DNA of 64,000 nt from NORP240 sp038134485 (GTDB lineage Bacteria > Pseudomonadota > Gammaproteobacteria > Pseudomonadales > Pseudohongiellaceae). A model generated the notes under the pieces. That model saw only the letters and a program-made list of their open reading frames with translations, was not told the DNA's origin and ran no database searches. Each line of letters begins with the position of its first letter. Within the stretch, counting starts at the first letter, position 1. This document shows positions 7,502 to 17,028 of the stretch, one piece after another. The translations under genes and the position numbers were made by a program. Where the stretch lies: assembly GCA_038134485.1 (NCBI GenBank), contig JAYPVG010000014.1, positions 7,259 to 71,258 of the forward strand, written 5' to 3'.

Positions 7502-10291
7502 ATGGACAAGACTTTCCAGCCCCAGCAACTCGAGGCCCGATGGTACAAAACCTGGGAGGATGCCGGTTACTTCGTACCGCAGGGCGACGGTGATCCCTAC
7601 TGCATAGTCATACCGCCGCCCAACGTGACGGGTCACCTCCATATGGGCCACGGCTTTCAGCAGACCATCATGGATGCGCTTACCCGGTACCAGCGCATGA
7701 TGGGACGTCGGGCATTATGGCAAGTAGGCACCGATCACGCCGGCATCGCAACACAAATGGTAGTGGAGCGACAGCTTAGTGCCGCCGGTACCAGCAGGGT
7801 CGCGCTGGGCCGAGAATCTTTCGTGGCCAAGGTGTGGGAATGGAAGGAGGAGTCCGGAGGTAATATAACACGCCAGCTACGACGCATGGGCTCATCTCCC
7901 GACTGGAGTCGCGAGCGTTTCACCATGGACGATCAACTCTCCAAAGTAGTCGAGAAAGTATTCATCGATCTGTATGAAGAGGGCCTCATTTACCGTGGTA
8001 ATCGCCTGGTAAACTGGGATCCTGCACTGCATACCGCCATTTCTGACCTAGAGGTGATATCCCAGGAAGAAAACGGCTCTCTGTGGCATTTCCGTTACCC
8101 CCTTTGTGATGGCGCAACCACCGCCGAAGGCGCCGACCATATCGTGATAGCGACCACTCGTCCGGAAACGCTGCTGGGCGACACGGCTGTGGCAGTGCAT
8201 CCCGACGACCAGCGCTACCAGGCGTTGATCGGCAAATGGATTCAGCTACCTCTCTGCGACAGGCGTATTCCGATCGTAGCCGATGAATACGTCGATCCTG
8301 AATTCGGAACGGGCTGCGTAAAGATAACCCCGGCTCATGACTTTAATGACTATGAAGTCGGCAAGCGTCACGACCTGGCGGTAATCAATATATTCACGAT
8401 TGACGCCACGATTAATGATAACGCGCCACAATCCTACCGCGGCTTGGACCGATTTCAGGCGCGTGAACGGGTCATAAAAGATATTGAACAGTTGGGCTTG
8501 CTGGAAAAAATCGAACCCCACAAGCTAAAAGTCCCCCGCGGTGATCGCAGCGGAGTGATCATAGAGCCCTATCTCACCAATCAGTGGTACGTTGCGGTAA
8601 AAACCCTGGCCGAACCTGCGATCAAGGCCGTGGAGGACGGTGACATCCAGTTCGTTCCGAAAAACTGGGAGAACACCTATTTCGCCTGGATGCGAGATAT
8701 CCAGGACTGGTGTATCAGCCGGCAACTCTGGTGGGGGCACCGAATACCGGCATGGTTTGATGACCAGGACAACATCTATGTTGGCCGCAACGAAGCCGAA
8801 GTGCGCGCCAGGCATGGACTGGCGGATGACCTCGAGCTACATCAGGATGAAGATGTTCTGGATACCTGGTTCTCATCAGCTTTATGGACCTTTTCCACTC
8901 TCGGCTGGCCCGATGATGAGGAAACTTTCAGGACTTATCACCCCACTGACGTGCTGGTGACCGGCTTCGACATTATTTTCTTCTGGGTCGCTCGAATGAT
9001 CATGATGACTCTGAAGTTCACCGACCAGGTTCCATTTCGCAAGGTCTACATTCACGGGCTAATTCGCGATGACCATGGACAGAAAATGTCCAAATCAAAA
9101 GGAAATGTACTTGACCCTATCGATTTGATTGACGGCATCTCACTCGAGGGACTGGTAGAAAAACGAACCAGCGACATGATGCAACCCGAGCTTGCTGGCA
9201 AAATCGCAAGGATGACCAGAGAAGCTTTCCCCGACGGTATTCCCGGTTATGGAACCGATGCCTTGCGCTTCACTTTCTATTCCCTTGCTTCAACAGGTCG
9301 CGACATCATCTTTGATCTGGGTCGCATCGAAGGTTATCGTAATTTTTGCAATAAGATATGGAATGCAGCGCGTTATGTGCTGATGAACACAGAACACAAG
9401 GAACTGGACAAGTCAGCAATCGGTGAAGATCGCCTCACGGTCGCCGATCGCTGGATTCTTTCGCGCTTGCAGCTGACTGTTGCAAACGTGCATGGCAGCA
9501 TGGCGAACTACCGGTTCGACCTGGTATCTCAGGCAATACACAGCTTCTTCTGGGACGAGTTCTGCGACTGGTATCTGGAACTCTCAAAGCCGATACTCTG
9601 GGACGAGGAGGACAATCCCGAGCAGGCGCGAGCGACCCGCTTCGTTTTGCTGGTTGTGCTTGAGCAAAGCCTGCGCTTGCTGCATCCGTTCATGCCCTTT
9701 ATCAGCGAAGAAATTTGGCAACGGGTAGCGCCATTGTTAGGCATACATGACCCCACGATAATGCTGCAACCCTATCCGACCGAGAACGACGAATTTTGTG
9801 ACGCCGATGCCGAGGCGGAAGTCGACTGGCTAAAGGGCGTAATTGTTGCAATCCGCAATATACGCGGCGAAATGGACATATCCCCGGCCCGCGAAATTCC
9901 AGTGCTGCTTCGCAATGGCAGCAATGCAGACAGACAATTACTTGATACCAACCGCCAATACCTGACCAGGCTGGCTAAATTGGCATCGATCGAATGGCTC
10001 GACGAAAGCAGCGAGGTACCGCCGTCTGCGACCCAACTTCACGGCGAACTGGAGATACTGGTACCCATGGCTGGACTCATTGACGTAACCGCCGAAATCA
10101 ATCGGCTGGAGAAGGAAACAGCCAAAATCAGTGGCCTTTTAGAAGGTATAAACAGGAAACTTGCCAATGATAAATTTATCGGCAATGCGCCCCAGGATAT
10201 TGTGGCCAAAGAGCGGGAAAAGCAGGCTACGCAGCAGAAAGCATTGCAGGCGCTCAATGATAGACTGCAATTACTGCAAAAAATAAGCTAG
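7502..10291 (+). CDS. valS: valyl-tRNA synthetase
   Basis: Class I synthetase that charges tRNA-Val and edits threonine. 929 residues from the ATG at 7502 (MDKTFQPQQLE, aligning with the E. coli start MEKTYNPQ); ATGs at 7493 and further upstream are in frame but less consistent. HIGH-type motif PPPNVTGHLHMGH at 38-50, editing domain in the middle (TTRPETLLGDTAV), KMSKS at 528-532, anticodon-binding domain, and the C-terminal coiled coil (about 865-929) typical of bacterial ValS. Third gene of the pepA-holC-valS cluster, 97 bases after holC. Confidence 0.97.
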   Translation: MDKTFQPQQLEARWYKTWEDAGYFVPQGDGDPYCIVIPPPNVTGHLHMGHGFQQTIMDALTRYQRMMGRRALWQVGTDHAGIATQMVVERQLSAAGTSRVALGRESFVAKVWEWKEESGGNITRQLRRMGSSPDWSRERFTMDDQLSKVVEKVFIDLYEEGLIYRGNRLVNWDPALHTAISDLEVISQEENGSLWHFRYPLCDGATTAEGADHIVIATTRPETLLGDTAVAVHPDDQRYQALIGKWIQLPLCDRRIPIVADEYVDPEFGTGCVKITPAHDFNDYEVGKRHDLAVINIFTIDATINDNAPQSYRGLDRFQARERVIKDIEQLGLLEKIEPHKLKVPRGDRSGVIIEPYLTNQWYVAVKTLAEPAIKAVEDGDIQFVPKNWENTYFAWMRDIQDWCISRQLWWGHRIPAWFDDQDNIYVGRNEAEVRARHGLADDLELHQDEDVLDTWFSSALWTFSTLGWPDDEETFRTYHPTDVLVTGFDIIFFWVARMIMMTLKFTDQVPFRKVYIHGLIRDDHGQKMSKSKGNVLDPIDLIDGISLEGLVEKRTSDMMQPELAGKIARMTREAFPDGIPGYGTDALRFTFYSLASTGRDIIFDLGRIEGYRNFCNKIWNAARYVLMNTEHKELDKSAIGEDRLTVADRWILSRLQLTVANVHGSMANYRFDLVSQAIHSFFWDEFCDWYLELSKPILWDEEDNPEQARATRFVLLVVLEQSLRLLHPFMPFISEEIWQRVAPLLGIHDPTIMLQPYPTENDEFCDADAEAEVDWLKGVIVAIRNIRGEMDISPAREIPVLLRNGSNADRQLLDTNRQYLTRLAKLASIEWLDESSEVPPSATQLHGELEILVPMAGLIDVTAEINRLEKETAKISGLLEGINRKLANDKFIGNAPQDIVAKEREKQATQQKALQALNDRLQLLQKIS

Positions 10292-10340
10292 GAACTTGAT
10301 CCGGTAGGACGAATGGAAGCGTATCTCTCATGCGAACATC

Positions 10341-10346
10341 TATAAT
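10341..10346 (+). promoter_or_regulatory. consensus -10 box upstream of the TonB receptor gene
   Basis: TATAAT, 62 bases before the receptor start. No recognisable -35 box at the right spacing, so it may need an activator or be fortuitous. I saw no Fur-like site in the same gap. Confidence 0.3.
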
Positions 10347-10408
10347 TCGGGTTTAATTTCGAGACACTGGTTTCGATCCGACGAAAGCCCTCCTGAATCA
10401 TCCCCAAA

Positions 10409-12565
10409 ATGAAAAAATCTCTTGTAATTTCGCTCTTACTGACATGTTCATTGCTTTCGTTTGGCAGTAGCGCTCAGGATAGCGATGCAGATACTGCAGA
10501 CTCCACAGTCGTCTATCCTGCCTCATATTTCGACCAGTACAACCCTCTCACCCTTAGTGACATGCTCGAGCGTATTCCTGGCATCAGCGTTGGGCGTGGC
10601 GGACCTGGCGGCGGCAGAGGCGGCGGCAGAGGCGGTTTTGGCGGCGGAGGGGATCGCGGCCTGGGAACGGGCGGCAATCTGCTGATCAACGGCCAGCGAA
10701 TTGCCGGTAAGGGAAATTCCGCTCAGGATCAACTTGATCGGATTTCGGCCTCGGATGTCGAAAGAATCGAAATTATCCGGGACACCTCGGGCGCCCTTAA
10801 TGTGCGCGGGGCCAGCGAAGTAATCAATATTATCCTGGCAACGACTCTTTCCAACTCCAGTACCACAGTCGAAATGGTTAATCGCCTGAATCATGACGAA
10901 ACGTTCGAAACCGGCGGTTCCGTGGCATGGTCCCAACAGGTCGGTAATTTTCAATCGTTGATCAACGTCACAGCGCGCCCCAATTATGAAAACCGAGACC
11001 GACGGGAGGTCCGCCTGAGTCCCGATGGTGATCTGCTCGGTACGCTGTTTGAAACCACTATCCGTGATCAGGATGAGCATACCTTTACTGCCAATATGAG
11101 CTATGGCACCGGACCACATCGTATACAGTTCAACGCGTTGGCCAGCGAGGGTGATCATCCGCGGCCAATTCGACGCGACTTTGTAGACTACACAGACGAG
11201 GGGCCGGTCGCCAGCATTCAGGAAGAACTCGTTGATAACAAACAGCGCAACTGGGAACTCGGCGGAGATTACGAATTCAGTTTCGACAATGGCTCGCGCT
11301 TATCCTTGCTGTTTGTTGCCAATGATGAGATCCGGGATTTTGTGCGCGAGCGTTTTGAGGCCGACCCGGCAGACACACCGCTGGACAAAAACCTATTCAT
11401 CGATTCGCGACAGCAACGCAGCGAATTCATCGTTCAGGGCAATTACAATTTCTCATTGACGGATGGGCAGTCCCTGCGGATCGGGCTGGAGCTTGCAGAT
11501 ACGCAAGTGGACTCAAGTCTGTTCATAGGCAGCAGCTTCGGCAGCGAACCTCCATCGCCAGACTTCGGAGGACTATCGCCGCTGCCATCAATTTCAAATT
11601 CGGGGACCGGTGTGCAGGAAATTCGCTACGAGGGCTTTGCTTTTCATAATTGGAGCCTCAGCGACAAGAGCTCCCTGGAAAGCAGTATCGTGTACGAGAC
11701 TTCGGAAATCTCCCAAATCGGTGTTGTAAACAAAAAGCGCGACTTCCAGTTCTGGCGCCCATCATTTGACTATCGCTATAACTTTTCCGACAGTTTTAGA
11801 TTCCGCGGCAACGTTCAACGACAAGTGTCACAATTGAGCTTTTCCTTATTCGCAGCCACGACCAATGAGGAGGACCGGGATCGAGATGCACTGGCGGGCA
11901 ATCCTGAATTGGAGCCCGAGACCGGCTGGAATTATAACGCTGAACTGGAGTATCGCCTTCCCGGCGATGCCGGAGTTCTTTCCAGCAGCGTTTTCTTTGC
12001 CGACATTGACAACTATATTGGACGCATCGATGCGACAATCGACCCCGAGGAGCCACTCTCTGCGACCGGCAATGTCGGACCATCCAAGCGCTGGGGCTGG
12101 TTCAACCGCGCCAGCCTGAGACTAAATCGCTTCAACCTGCCAAACGCCATATTATCAGGAACCCTGGGTCTGTTTGATTCGGAAATAATCGACCCGTTTC
12201 TCAATAGCAAACAACGCACCGGTGGCCGGGGATTTGGCAATCTGAGCTTTCGGCAAGACATCACCGATCTTGGGCTGAGTTACGGCGTGGAATACCGGCA
12301 CAATATATGGGGCGGCTACTACGACATCGACATCGTCACTATCACCCGAACCAATCGGCAGCAATCGCTGGATCTTTTCGTGCAAAAAGTGATGTTTGAA
12401 GACTGGACCCTCAGACTGGAAACCGACAATACCCTTGATGCGTCGGAATGCCGAATTCGTCAACGATTCAACGGAACCACGGTAGAGGGGTCTCTGGCCC
12501 TGATTCAGGACTCCTGCAGTAGCCGCTATCGTCGGTGGACATTCAGCATGCAAACGACGTTCTAG
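10409..12565 (+). CDS. TonB-dependent outer-membrane receptor
   Basis: Outer-membrane barrel that imports a ligand using TonB energy. 718 residues: signal peptide to about 22 (SSAQ), a short linker, plug domain (about 45-160; LSDMLERIPGI, LLINGQR, DVERIEIIRD, GALNVRGASEVINII are classic plug motifs), then the beta-barrel ending in an aromatic C-terminus (MQTTF), the barrel-assembly signal. Odd: between plug strands, residues 62-89 form a Gly/Arg-rich stretch with GRGG repeats. There are only two cysteines near the end (CRIRQRF, DSCSSRY). The gene stands alone and the ligand cannot be told; a neighbouring gene on the opposite strand ends eight bases away. Confidence 0.92.
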   Translation: MKKSLVISLLLTCSLLSFGSSAQDSDADTADSTVVYPASYFDQYNPLTLSDMLERIPGISVGRGGPGGGRGGGRGGFGGGGDRGLGTGGNLLINGQRIAGKGNSAQDQLDRISASDVERIEIIRDTSGALNVRGASEVINIILATTLSNSSTTVEMVNRLNHDETFETGGSVAWSQQVGNFQSLINVTARPNYENRDRREVRLSPDGDLLGTLFETTIRDQDEHTFTANMSYGTGPHRIQFNALASEGDHPRPIRRDFVDYTDEGPVASIQEELVDNKQRNWELGGDYEFSFDNGSRLSLLFVANDEIRDFVRERFEADPADTPLDKNLFIDSRQQRSEFIVQGNYNFSLTDGQSLRIGLELADTQVDSSLFIGSSFGSEPPSPDFGGLSPLPSISNSGTGVQEIRYEGFAFHNWSLSDKSSLESSIVYETSEISQIGVVNKKRDFQFWRPSFDYRYNFSDSFRFRGNVQRQVSQLSFSLFAATTNEEDRDRDALAGNPELEPETGWNYNAELEYRLPGDAGVLSSSVFFADIDNYIGRIDATIDPEEPLSATGNVGPSKRWGWFNRASLRLNRFNLPNAILSGTLGLFDSEIIDPFLNSKQRTGGRGFGNLSFRQDITDLGLSYGVEYRHNIWGGYYDIDIVTITRTNRQQSLDLFVQKVMFEDWTLRLETDNTLDASECRIRQRFNGTTVEGSLALIQDSCSSRYRRWTFSMQTTF

Positions 12566-12573
12566 AAAACCTG

Positions 12574-13593
12574 TTAATCGTTATCTATGTCTAGCCGCCT
12601 TGCGCCAGCCAACGTACCTGTCATGGAGTAATTTCCCTCATGACATGCATACTCATAGAGTTGCCCTTCGATAGCATAGAAACTGAGCTCTGCTGTCCAG
12701 GGTTGACTGTACAGATCCCCATCTTCAACGGTGAAACTGTAAACAATTTCACTGTCTGAGTAGCGGACGAAGCGCTCGGTTATCTTGCCATTGCCGGTAA
12801 TCGCGGTTGCACTTTCTTGCATCTGCTGGGAGTTAACATTGACCGTTTCTACCATCAGGGCGCCCTCTTCATACCATCCAACAGAATCGCCCATATACTG
12901 TTGCAAAGCGGCTGGTCGATGGCTGGCGCGAGCTTCCTCGGCCGAAGCAAAGGTAGGGATAATGCGCGCATCGTGTATTTGCTCTACATTGATAACCACA
13001 TAGTCTTTAGTTTGCACAAACTGATAGGTATTGTTGTAGAGCGCGCTCTGCATCGCCGGCCCGGCTCTTCTTTCTGAAATTATGCAACGCTCCGCCAGAG
13101 GCAGTGCCTCGGGGCCCGATGCATCGCCGATGCCTGTTACATAACGGCTACCAAAATTGACTCGTTTAAAACCTGAAGTCGGGTTATCCAGATGCGGGAC
13201 CTGCCCATTCTCCGGATCCACGATATATGACGTCCGGTACTCGCCTCTGACCAGGGCGAGACTGGAACCGGGATCAACCCAGAAATTATTATAGGCCCGG
13301 GTACCGAAATCATCGCCGGCAACATCCGGCGTGTCGTTGACTCCATCGCCCTCGTCAAAGCCACCCTCAAGACCGCCAATAGGTACCCTTGCCGCTATAA
13401 TCCCGGCCTCTTCCGCGGTTACAACCAGCGATTCCACTCCATTCATACGAGTAAGAGTGGTCAGTGACGCGTTGCTCCAGATTCCTTCCAGATCCGGACG
13501 CCTCGCATCCTGCCCCTGCGCCGCGGTAAAAGGCAATGCTGCGCTCGCCAGTACTACCGCAATGAGTGTCTCATGATTTGTAAACCGGATCAT
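12574..13593 (-). CDS. secreted protein of unassigned family
   Basis: 339 residues with a signal peptide (to about 27, TAAQGQ). I recognise the pattern of a recurrent environmental family without an assigned function: an N-terminal PDLEGIWSNAS (lipocalin-like opening), LAERCIIS near the middle, YVVINVEQIHDARII, a GDSVGWYEEGALMVET segment, and the C-terminal YEYACHEGNYSMTGTLAGAR. Two conserved-looking cysteines (in ERCI and YACHEG) could form a disulfide. It is convergent with the TonB receptor gene (8-base gap), and 99 bases separate it from the MuiA-like gene upstream on the same strand. No function is proposed. Confidence 0.75.
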   Translation of the reverse strand: MIRFTNHETLIAVVLASAALPFTAAQGQDARRPDLEGIWSNASLTTLTRMNGVESLVVTAEEAGIIAARVPIGGLEGGFDEGDGVNDTPDVAGDDFGTRAYNNFWVDPGSSLALVRGEYRTSYIVDPENGQVPHLDNPTSGFKRVNFGSRYVTGIGDASGPEALPLAERCIISERRAGPAMQSALYNNTYQFVQTKDYVVINVEQIHDARIIPTFASAEEARASHRPAALQQYMGDSVGWYEEGALMVETVNVNSQQMQESATAITGNGKITERFVRYSDSEIVYSFTVEDGDLYSQPWTAELSFYAIEGQLYEYACHEGNYSMTGTLAGARRLDIDND

Positions 13594-13692
13594 TCACTGC
13601 CTCCTTGAATAAGCCTCGCACAATAGTCAAGCATCCGAATCCCGAACACCACAGGGGAGAGCTTACCGGGGAATTCACTCTAATTAAACAGG

Positions 13693-15369
13693 CTAGCGAC
13701 CCAGGAACTCCAGCCGTCCATCCTCCGGGTAACGGATACTGTAATAATGCCGAATCTCCTGCGGTACTGCCGGTCGCGCGCGCAGCTGCCACATCAATAC
13801 ACCTTTGTTTCCATCAACATCCTGCTGATCGAAGGGCGTTGCCTGATCGTCAATTTCAACTTCTATGTCTTCGTTTTGGGAAACCGCAATGCGTGCCAGT
13901 ACCTCCATATCGATGGTGTCGTCGTGGAAACTGGTGATCTGGTAACGCACGCGACGATCGTCTAGCGCCGTGCGGCGGAAAGTACCACCGTCCCTTGAGT
14001 CCTCTTGTTCAGCAAATACTTCAACGCGCACTCGCTCATCCTGACCGAAGGGCAAATTAATTTCGTCCCGGGGCTGGAAAGTTGGTACTGGACGACGCCC
14101 GATAAAAGCGCCATCCCGGTAGAACTGCATCAGTCCCGCCTGCAGCGGCTCGCCACTATCCAGGGTGAAACGCGCTTCAAGATAGGCACTGGTATCCACC
14201 TCTGGCACCGCTCGGGTCACAAGGACGACATCACCCTCGCGCTGGTCAATAGGCAGAATTCGAGGTTGACGGTCGGCAGAGACAGAAACACGGCCTGGTA
14301 TTTCAAAATTAACCAGGTATTGCGTAGCCTGCACCTCGGCTCCCGGCGCCGAGGCCGAAAATTCCTCACTGTTGCGCATTAAGCCCTGAGTTGCAACAGC
14401 GTCTTCCTGGGCCACTGCTGACAGCGCCCGGGATTCCATGATGAACGGGGGTCGCGGCTGGTAGAGATCCACCAGCAGGCTTTCTAATTGCGGGGTCCGC
14501 GTATTCTGGTTGGGACGCGCAGTCGTAATAGTCACCTTAACGTCGTTCCAGTCCTCGCCGCTGCCCTGGCTAACCGATACTTTGCGCTCGAGATTTAAAT
14601 TGCGGTTTTCAGTTTCAAGCCGCGCTTCGTAGAGCCAACTCCAGCGGGCCTGATTGACCGGGTACGTAACGGCAACGTCTGTGGTGATAGCAGACTCGGC
14701 GGTTACGGCAACGGTCAATACCTGCTCGGTTCTGCGCCGCGTAGCAACTTGCGACAACTCAAAGCGTTTTTGCTCGATTTCCTGCTCCAAGCCTGCCAAC
14801 TCGCGATTTGCTTCGCGAATCACTGCTCTTGCCTGCATTGAAGAAGTCGACAAGGTTTGCAGCAGTGCTGTTAGCTCGTCAACTCCGAGTGAAGTCTGTT
14901 GTCCTCCCACCGAACCCGTGGCGAGAGAAGCCAGTAACTGCAACTGGGTATTGGCGGCCTCGATTCGGTCGACGACTTCCTGCCTTTCGAATTGCAGCAA
15001 TTCCAGCTCAGCCTGCAGCCTGCGTTCTTCATCGCCAACCAGATCACCTGCGTGGCTTTCATCCAATTGCAACGTGCCAATCCGCACGTTCTCACTTCTA
15101 ATATTTAGTTGCAACCTTGCCGCATCAATTGCCGCGGGCAGATTTTGAATGATTAGACGGTGCTCACCGGCAGGAATAGTAACTGAGCCAACGCGCGTCA
15201 CCTCGGCTCCACTCGGGAATATGGTTACCTGATCGATACTGGAAGCAACTCCCAGATCATCGGCCACGCTGCTAATAGACAGCATCAGTCCAATCATGCC
15301 AGTAAATGTAAGGATCGAGCGTCTTGTACAGAAGAGTTGTTCTACCGAAACCATCGACAGCCACCTCAA
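13693..15369 (-). CDS. DUF4139 (mucoidy-inhibitor MuiA-like) secreted protein
   Basis: 558 residues. A hydrophobic N-terminal signal (about 17-36) precedes an N-terminal DUF4140-type domain (VTIFPSGAEVTRVGSVTIPAGEH), a coiled coil (about 110-210, Glu/Gln/Leu-rich) and a beta-rich DUF4139 domain (SWLYEARL, DWNDVKVTITTARP, and the end IRHYYSIRYPEDGRLEFLG). The family name comes from a mucoidy effect; its biochemical role is unknown. It is probably periplasmic or surface attached. ATGs at 15369 and 15354 are both possible starts. Monocistronic in appearance. Confidence 0.85.
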   Translation of the reverse strand: MRWLSMVSVEQLFCTRRSILTFTGMIGLMLSISSVADDLGVASSIDQVTIFPSGAEVTRVGSVTIPAGEHRLIIQNLPAAIDAARLQLNIRSENVRIGTLQLDESHAGDLVGDEERRLQAELELLQFERQEVVDRIEAANTQLQLLASLATGSVGGQQTSLGVDELTALLQTLSTSSMQARAVIREANRELAGLEQEIEQKRFELSQVATRRRTEQVLTVAVTAESAITTDVAVTYPVNQARWSWLYEARLETENRNLNLERKVSVSQGSGEDWNDVKVTITTARPNQNTRTPQLESLLVDLYQPRPPFIMESRALSAVAQEDAVATQGLMRNSEEFSASAPGAEVQATQYLVNFEIPGRVSVSADRQPRILPIDQREGDVVLVTRAVPEVDTSAYLEARFTLDSGEPLQAGLMQFYRDGAFIGRRPVPTFQPRDEINLPFGQDERVRVEVFAEQEDSRDGGTFRRTALDDRRVRYQITSFHDDTIDMEVLARIAVSQNEDIEVEIDDQATPFDQQDVDGNKGVLMWQLRARPAVPQEIRHYYSIRYPEDGRLEFLGR

Positions 15370-15484
15370 GAAAGATTCAGGTCATTATAGTTAATGACTC
15401 GCATACACACGATAAAGTTTCAATAGTAAAGAATTGACGAATTAGAAACGCGGCCGCATGGGCTCCACGCAGGGCAGCTCACTA

Positions 15485-16471
15485 TCAGGATTTACGCAAT
15501 TCTTTTGGCATGCTGAACACGATGTGCTCTTCTACACCATCGAGCTCCCGGGGTCTCTCGGAGCTGTATTGCTGCAGGAAATTCACGACTTGCTGCACCA
15601 GGATCTCAGGAGCCGAAGCGCCAGCTGTGACCCCAAATCGACGCTTCCCACCCAGCCAGTCCCTGCGAATCTCGTCAACACTGTCGATCAGATAGGCTTC
15701 GCAGCCCAGACGCTCCGCCAGCTCCTTGAGTCGATTGGAGTTGGAACTGTTCGGAGATCCGACAACCAATAGCAAATCACATTCCAGAGCCAGTTGCTTA
15801 ACCGCGTCCTGGCGATTTTGGGTTGCGTAGCAGATATCTTTCTTGCGCGGCCCCTGAATAGCTGGAAACTTTGCTCGCAATGCATCGATCACCCGCGAGG
15901 TGTCGTCCATTGACAACGTTGTTTGCGTCACATAGGAAAGGTTTTCAGGATCCGTCACTTCCAGTCTGGCAACATCCTCTTCCGACTCTACGAGGTAGAT
16001 ACGTCCACCGGCACTGACATCATACTGCCCCATGGTACCTTCAACTTCAGGATGTTTCTGATGTCCGATCAATACGCATTCTTTACCCGCATTGCTAAAT
16101 CTGGAGACTTCAACATGAACCTTGGTTACCAGTGGGCAAGTAGCATCAAATATCTTGAATCCCTTCTCAGCCGCCTGCTCCTGCACAGCCTGGGAAACGC
16201 CATGGGCGCTGAAAATGACAATAGATGGCCGGCCAAGTTTATCAAGCTCAGGTATATCGTTTAACTCATCAACGAAGATGGCACCCCGCTTGCGCAACCC
16301 ATCGACAACGAATTTGTTATGCACAACTTCATGCCGCACGTAAATAGGTGCACCGAACAAATCAAGTGCGCGATTGACTATATCGATCGCGCGATCCACT
16401 CCCGCACAGAACCCCCTGGGATTAGCCAACTTAATCGAAACAGAGTCAGTATGTTGCAGTCTTATGCTCAC
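15485..16471 (-). CDS. ispH: 4-hydroxy-3-methylbut-2-enyl diphosphate reductase (IspH)
   Basis: Last enzyme of the non-mevalonate isoprenoid pathway, making IPP and DMAPP from HMBPP with a [4Fe-4S] cluster. 328 residues. The three cluster cysteines are visible: Cys22 (NPRGFCAGVD), Cys112 (DATCPLV) and Cys214 (DICYATQNRQ). Conserved HGV (about 90) and SPNSSNS (phosphate binding) are present. It starts from GTG at 16469-16471 and carries about ten extra residues before the usual SIKLANPRG. It lies eight bases after fkpB. Confidence 0.96.
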   Translation of the reverse strand: MSIRLQHTDSVSIKLANPRGFCAGVDRAIDIVNRALDLFGAPIYVRHEVVHNKFVVDGLRKRGAIFVDELNDIPELDKLGRPSIVIFSAHGVSQAVQEQAAEKGFKIFDATCPLVTKVHVEVSRFSNAGKECVLIGHQKHPEVEGTMGQYDVSAGGRIYLVESEEDVARLEVTDPENLSYVTQTTLSMDDTSRVIDALRAKFPAIQGPRKKDICYATQNRQDAVKQLALECDLLLVVGSPNSSNSNRLKELAERLGCEAYLIDSVDEIRRDWLGGKRRFGVTAGASAPEILVQQVVNFLQQYSSERPRELDGVEEHIVFSMPKELRKS

Positions 16472-16479
16472 AAGACACC

Positions 16480-16965
16480 TTAGAACTTGATCTCAATCGC
16501 ATCCGTGCCCCGAGGAATAATATCAACTATTCTCGCTTTGAAAACGATATCCTTGCCAGCCAGAGGATGATTGAAATCCACCACTACTCCTGTAAGTGAT
16601 TTTTCTTTCACCACACCCGGCAGATCAAACCCTCCCGGGTCTTTAAATGAAACCACTGTGCCTGCCTGATGCTCCTCGTACTCTTCATCCAGGAATTGAT
16701 TGAATCGACTCCTAGGCAATCGATGCACATTGCCCTCATTGACCGGACCAAAAGCCTGTCCCGGTTTAAGCACAACATCCACCGCGTCACCTTTGCGCAG
16801 CCCAAGCAAGTGTGATTCAAATCCTGGCAGCATATTGCCATCGCCCACCGTAAAACTGGCCGGTGCCGCGTCGAAATTACTGTCCACTACATGACCATCA
16901 GTCAAGGCTATAGAAAAATGCAAAGTAACCTGACTGCCCTGTTCTACCCTGTCGCCGTCAGACAT
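16480..16965 (-). CDS. fkpB: FKBP-type peptidyl-prolyl isomerase, SlpA/FkpB type
   Basis: 161-residue cytosolic prolyl isomerase with an inserted-in-flap (IF) domain, the SlyD/SlpA subfamily: VTLHFSIALTDGHVVDSNFD at the N-terminus, LPGFESHLLGLRKGDAVDVVL, then DFNHPLAGKDIVFKARIVDI. It has no His-rich metal tail, so SlpA (FkpB) rather than SlyD. It sits between ileS and ispH as in E. coli, but without lspA between ileS and this gene. Confidence 0.92.
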   Translation of the reverse strand: MSDGDRVEQGSQVTLHFSIALTDGHVVDSNFDAAPASFTVGDGNMLPGFESHLLGLRKGDAVDVVLKPGQAFGPVNEGNVHRLPRSRFNQFLDEEYEEHQAGTVVSFKDPGGFDLPGVVKEKSLTGVVVDFNHPLAGKDIVFKARIVDIIPRGTDAIEIKF

Positions 16966-17028
16966 TCAACACCCGCGATGGTCAACCAATAGAGTTATTT
17001 TTGAATCGCACCGAACAGACCCTGAGGG

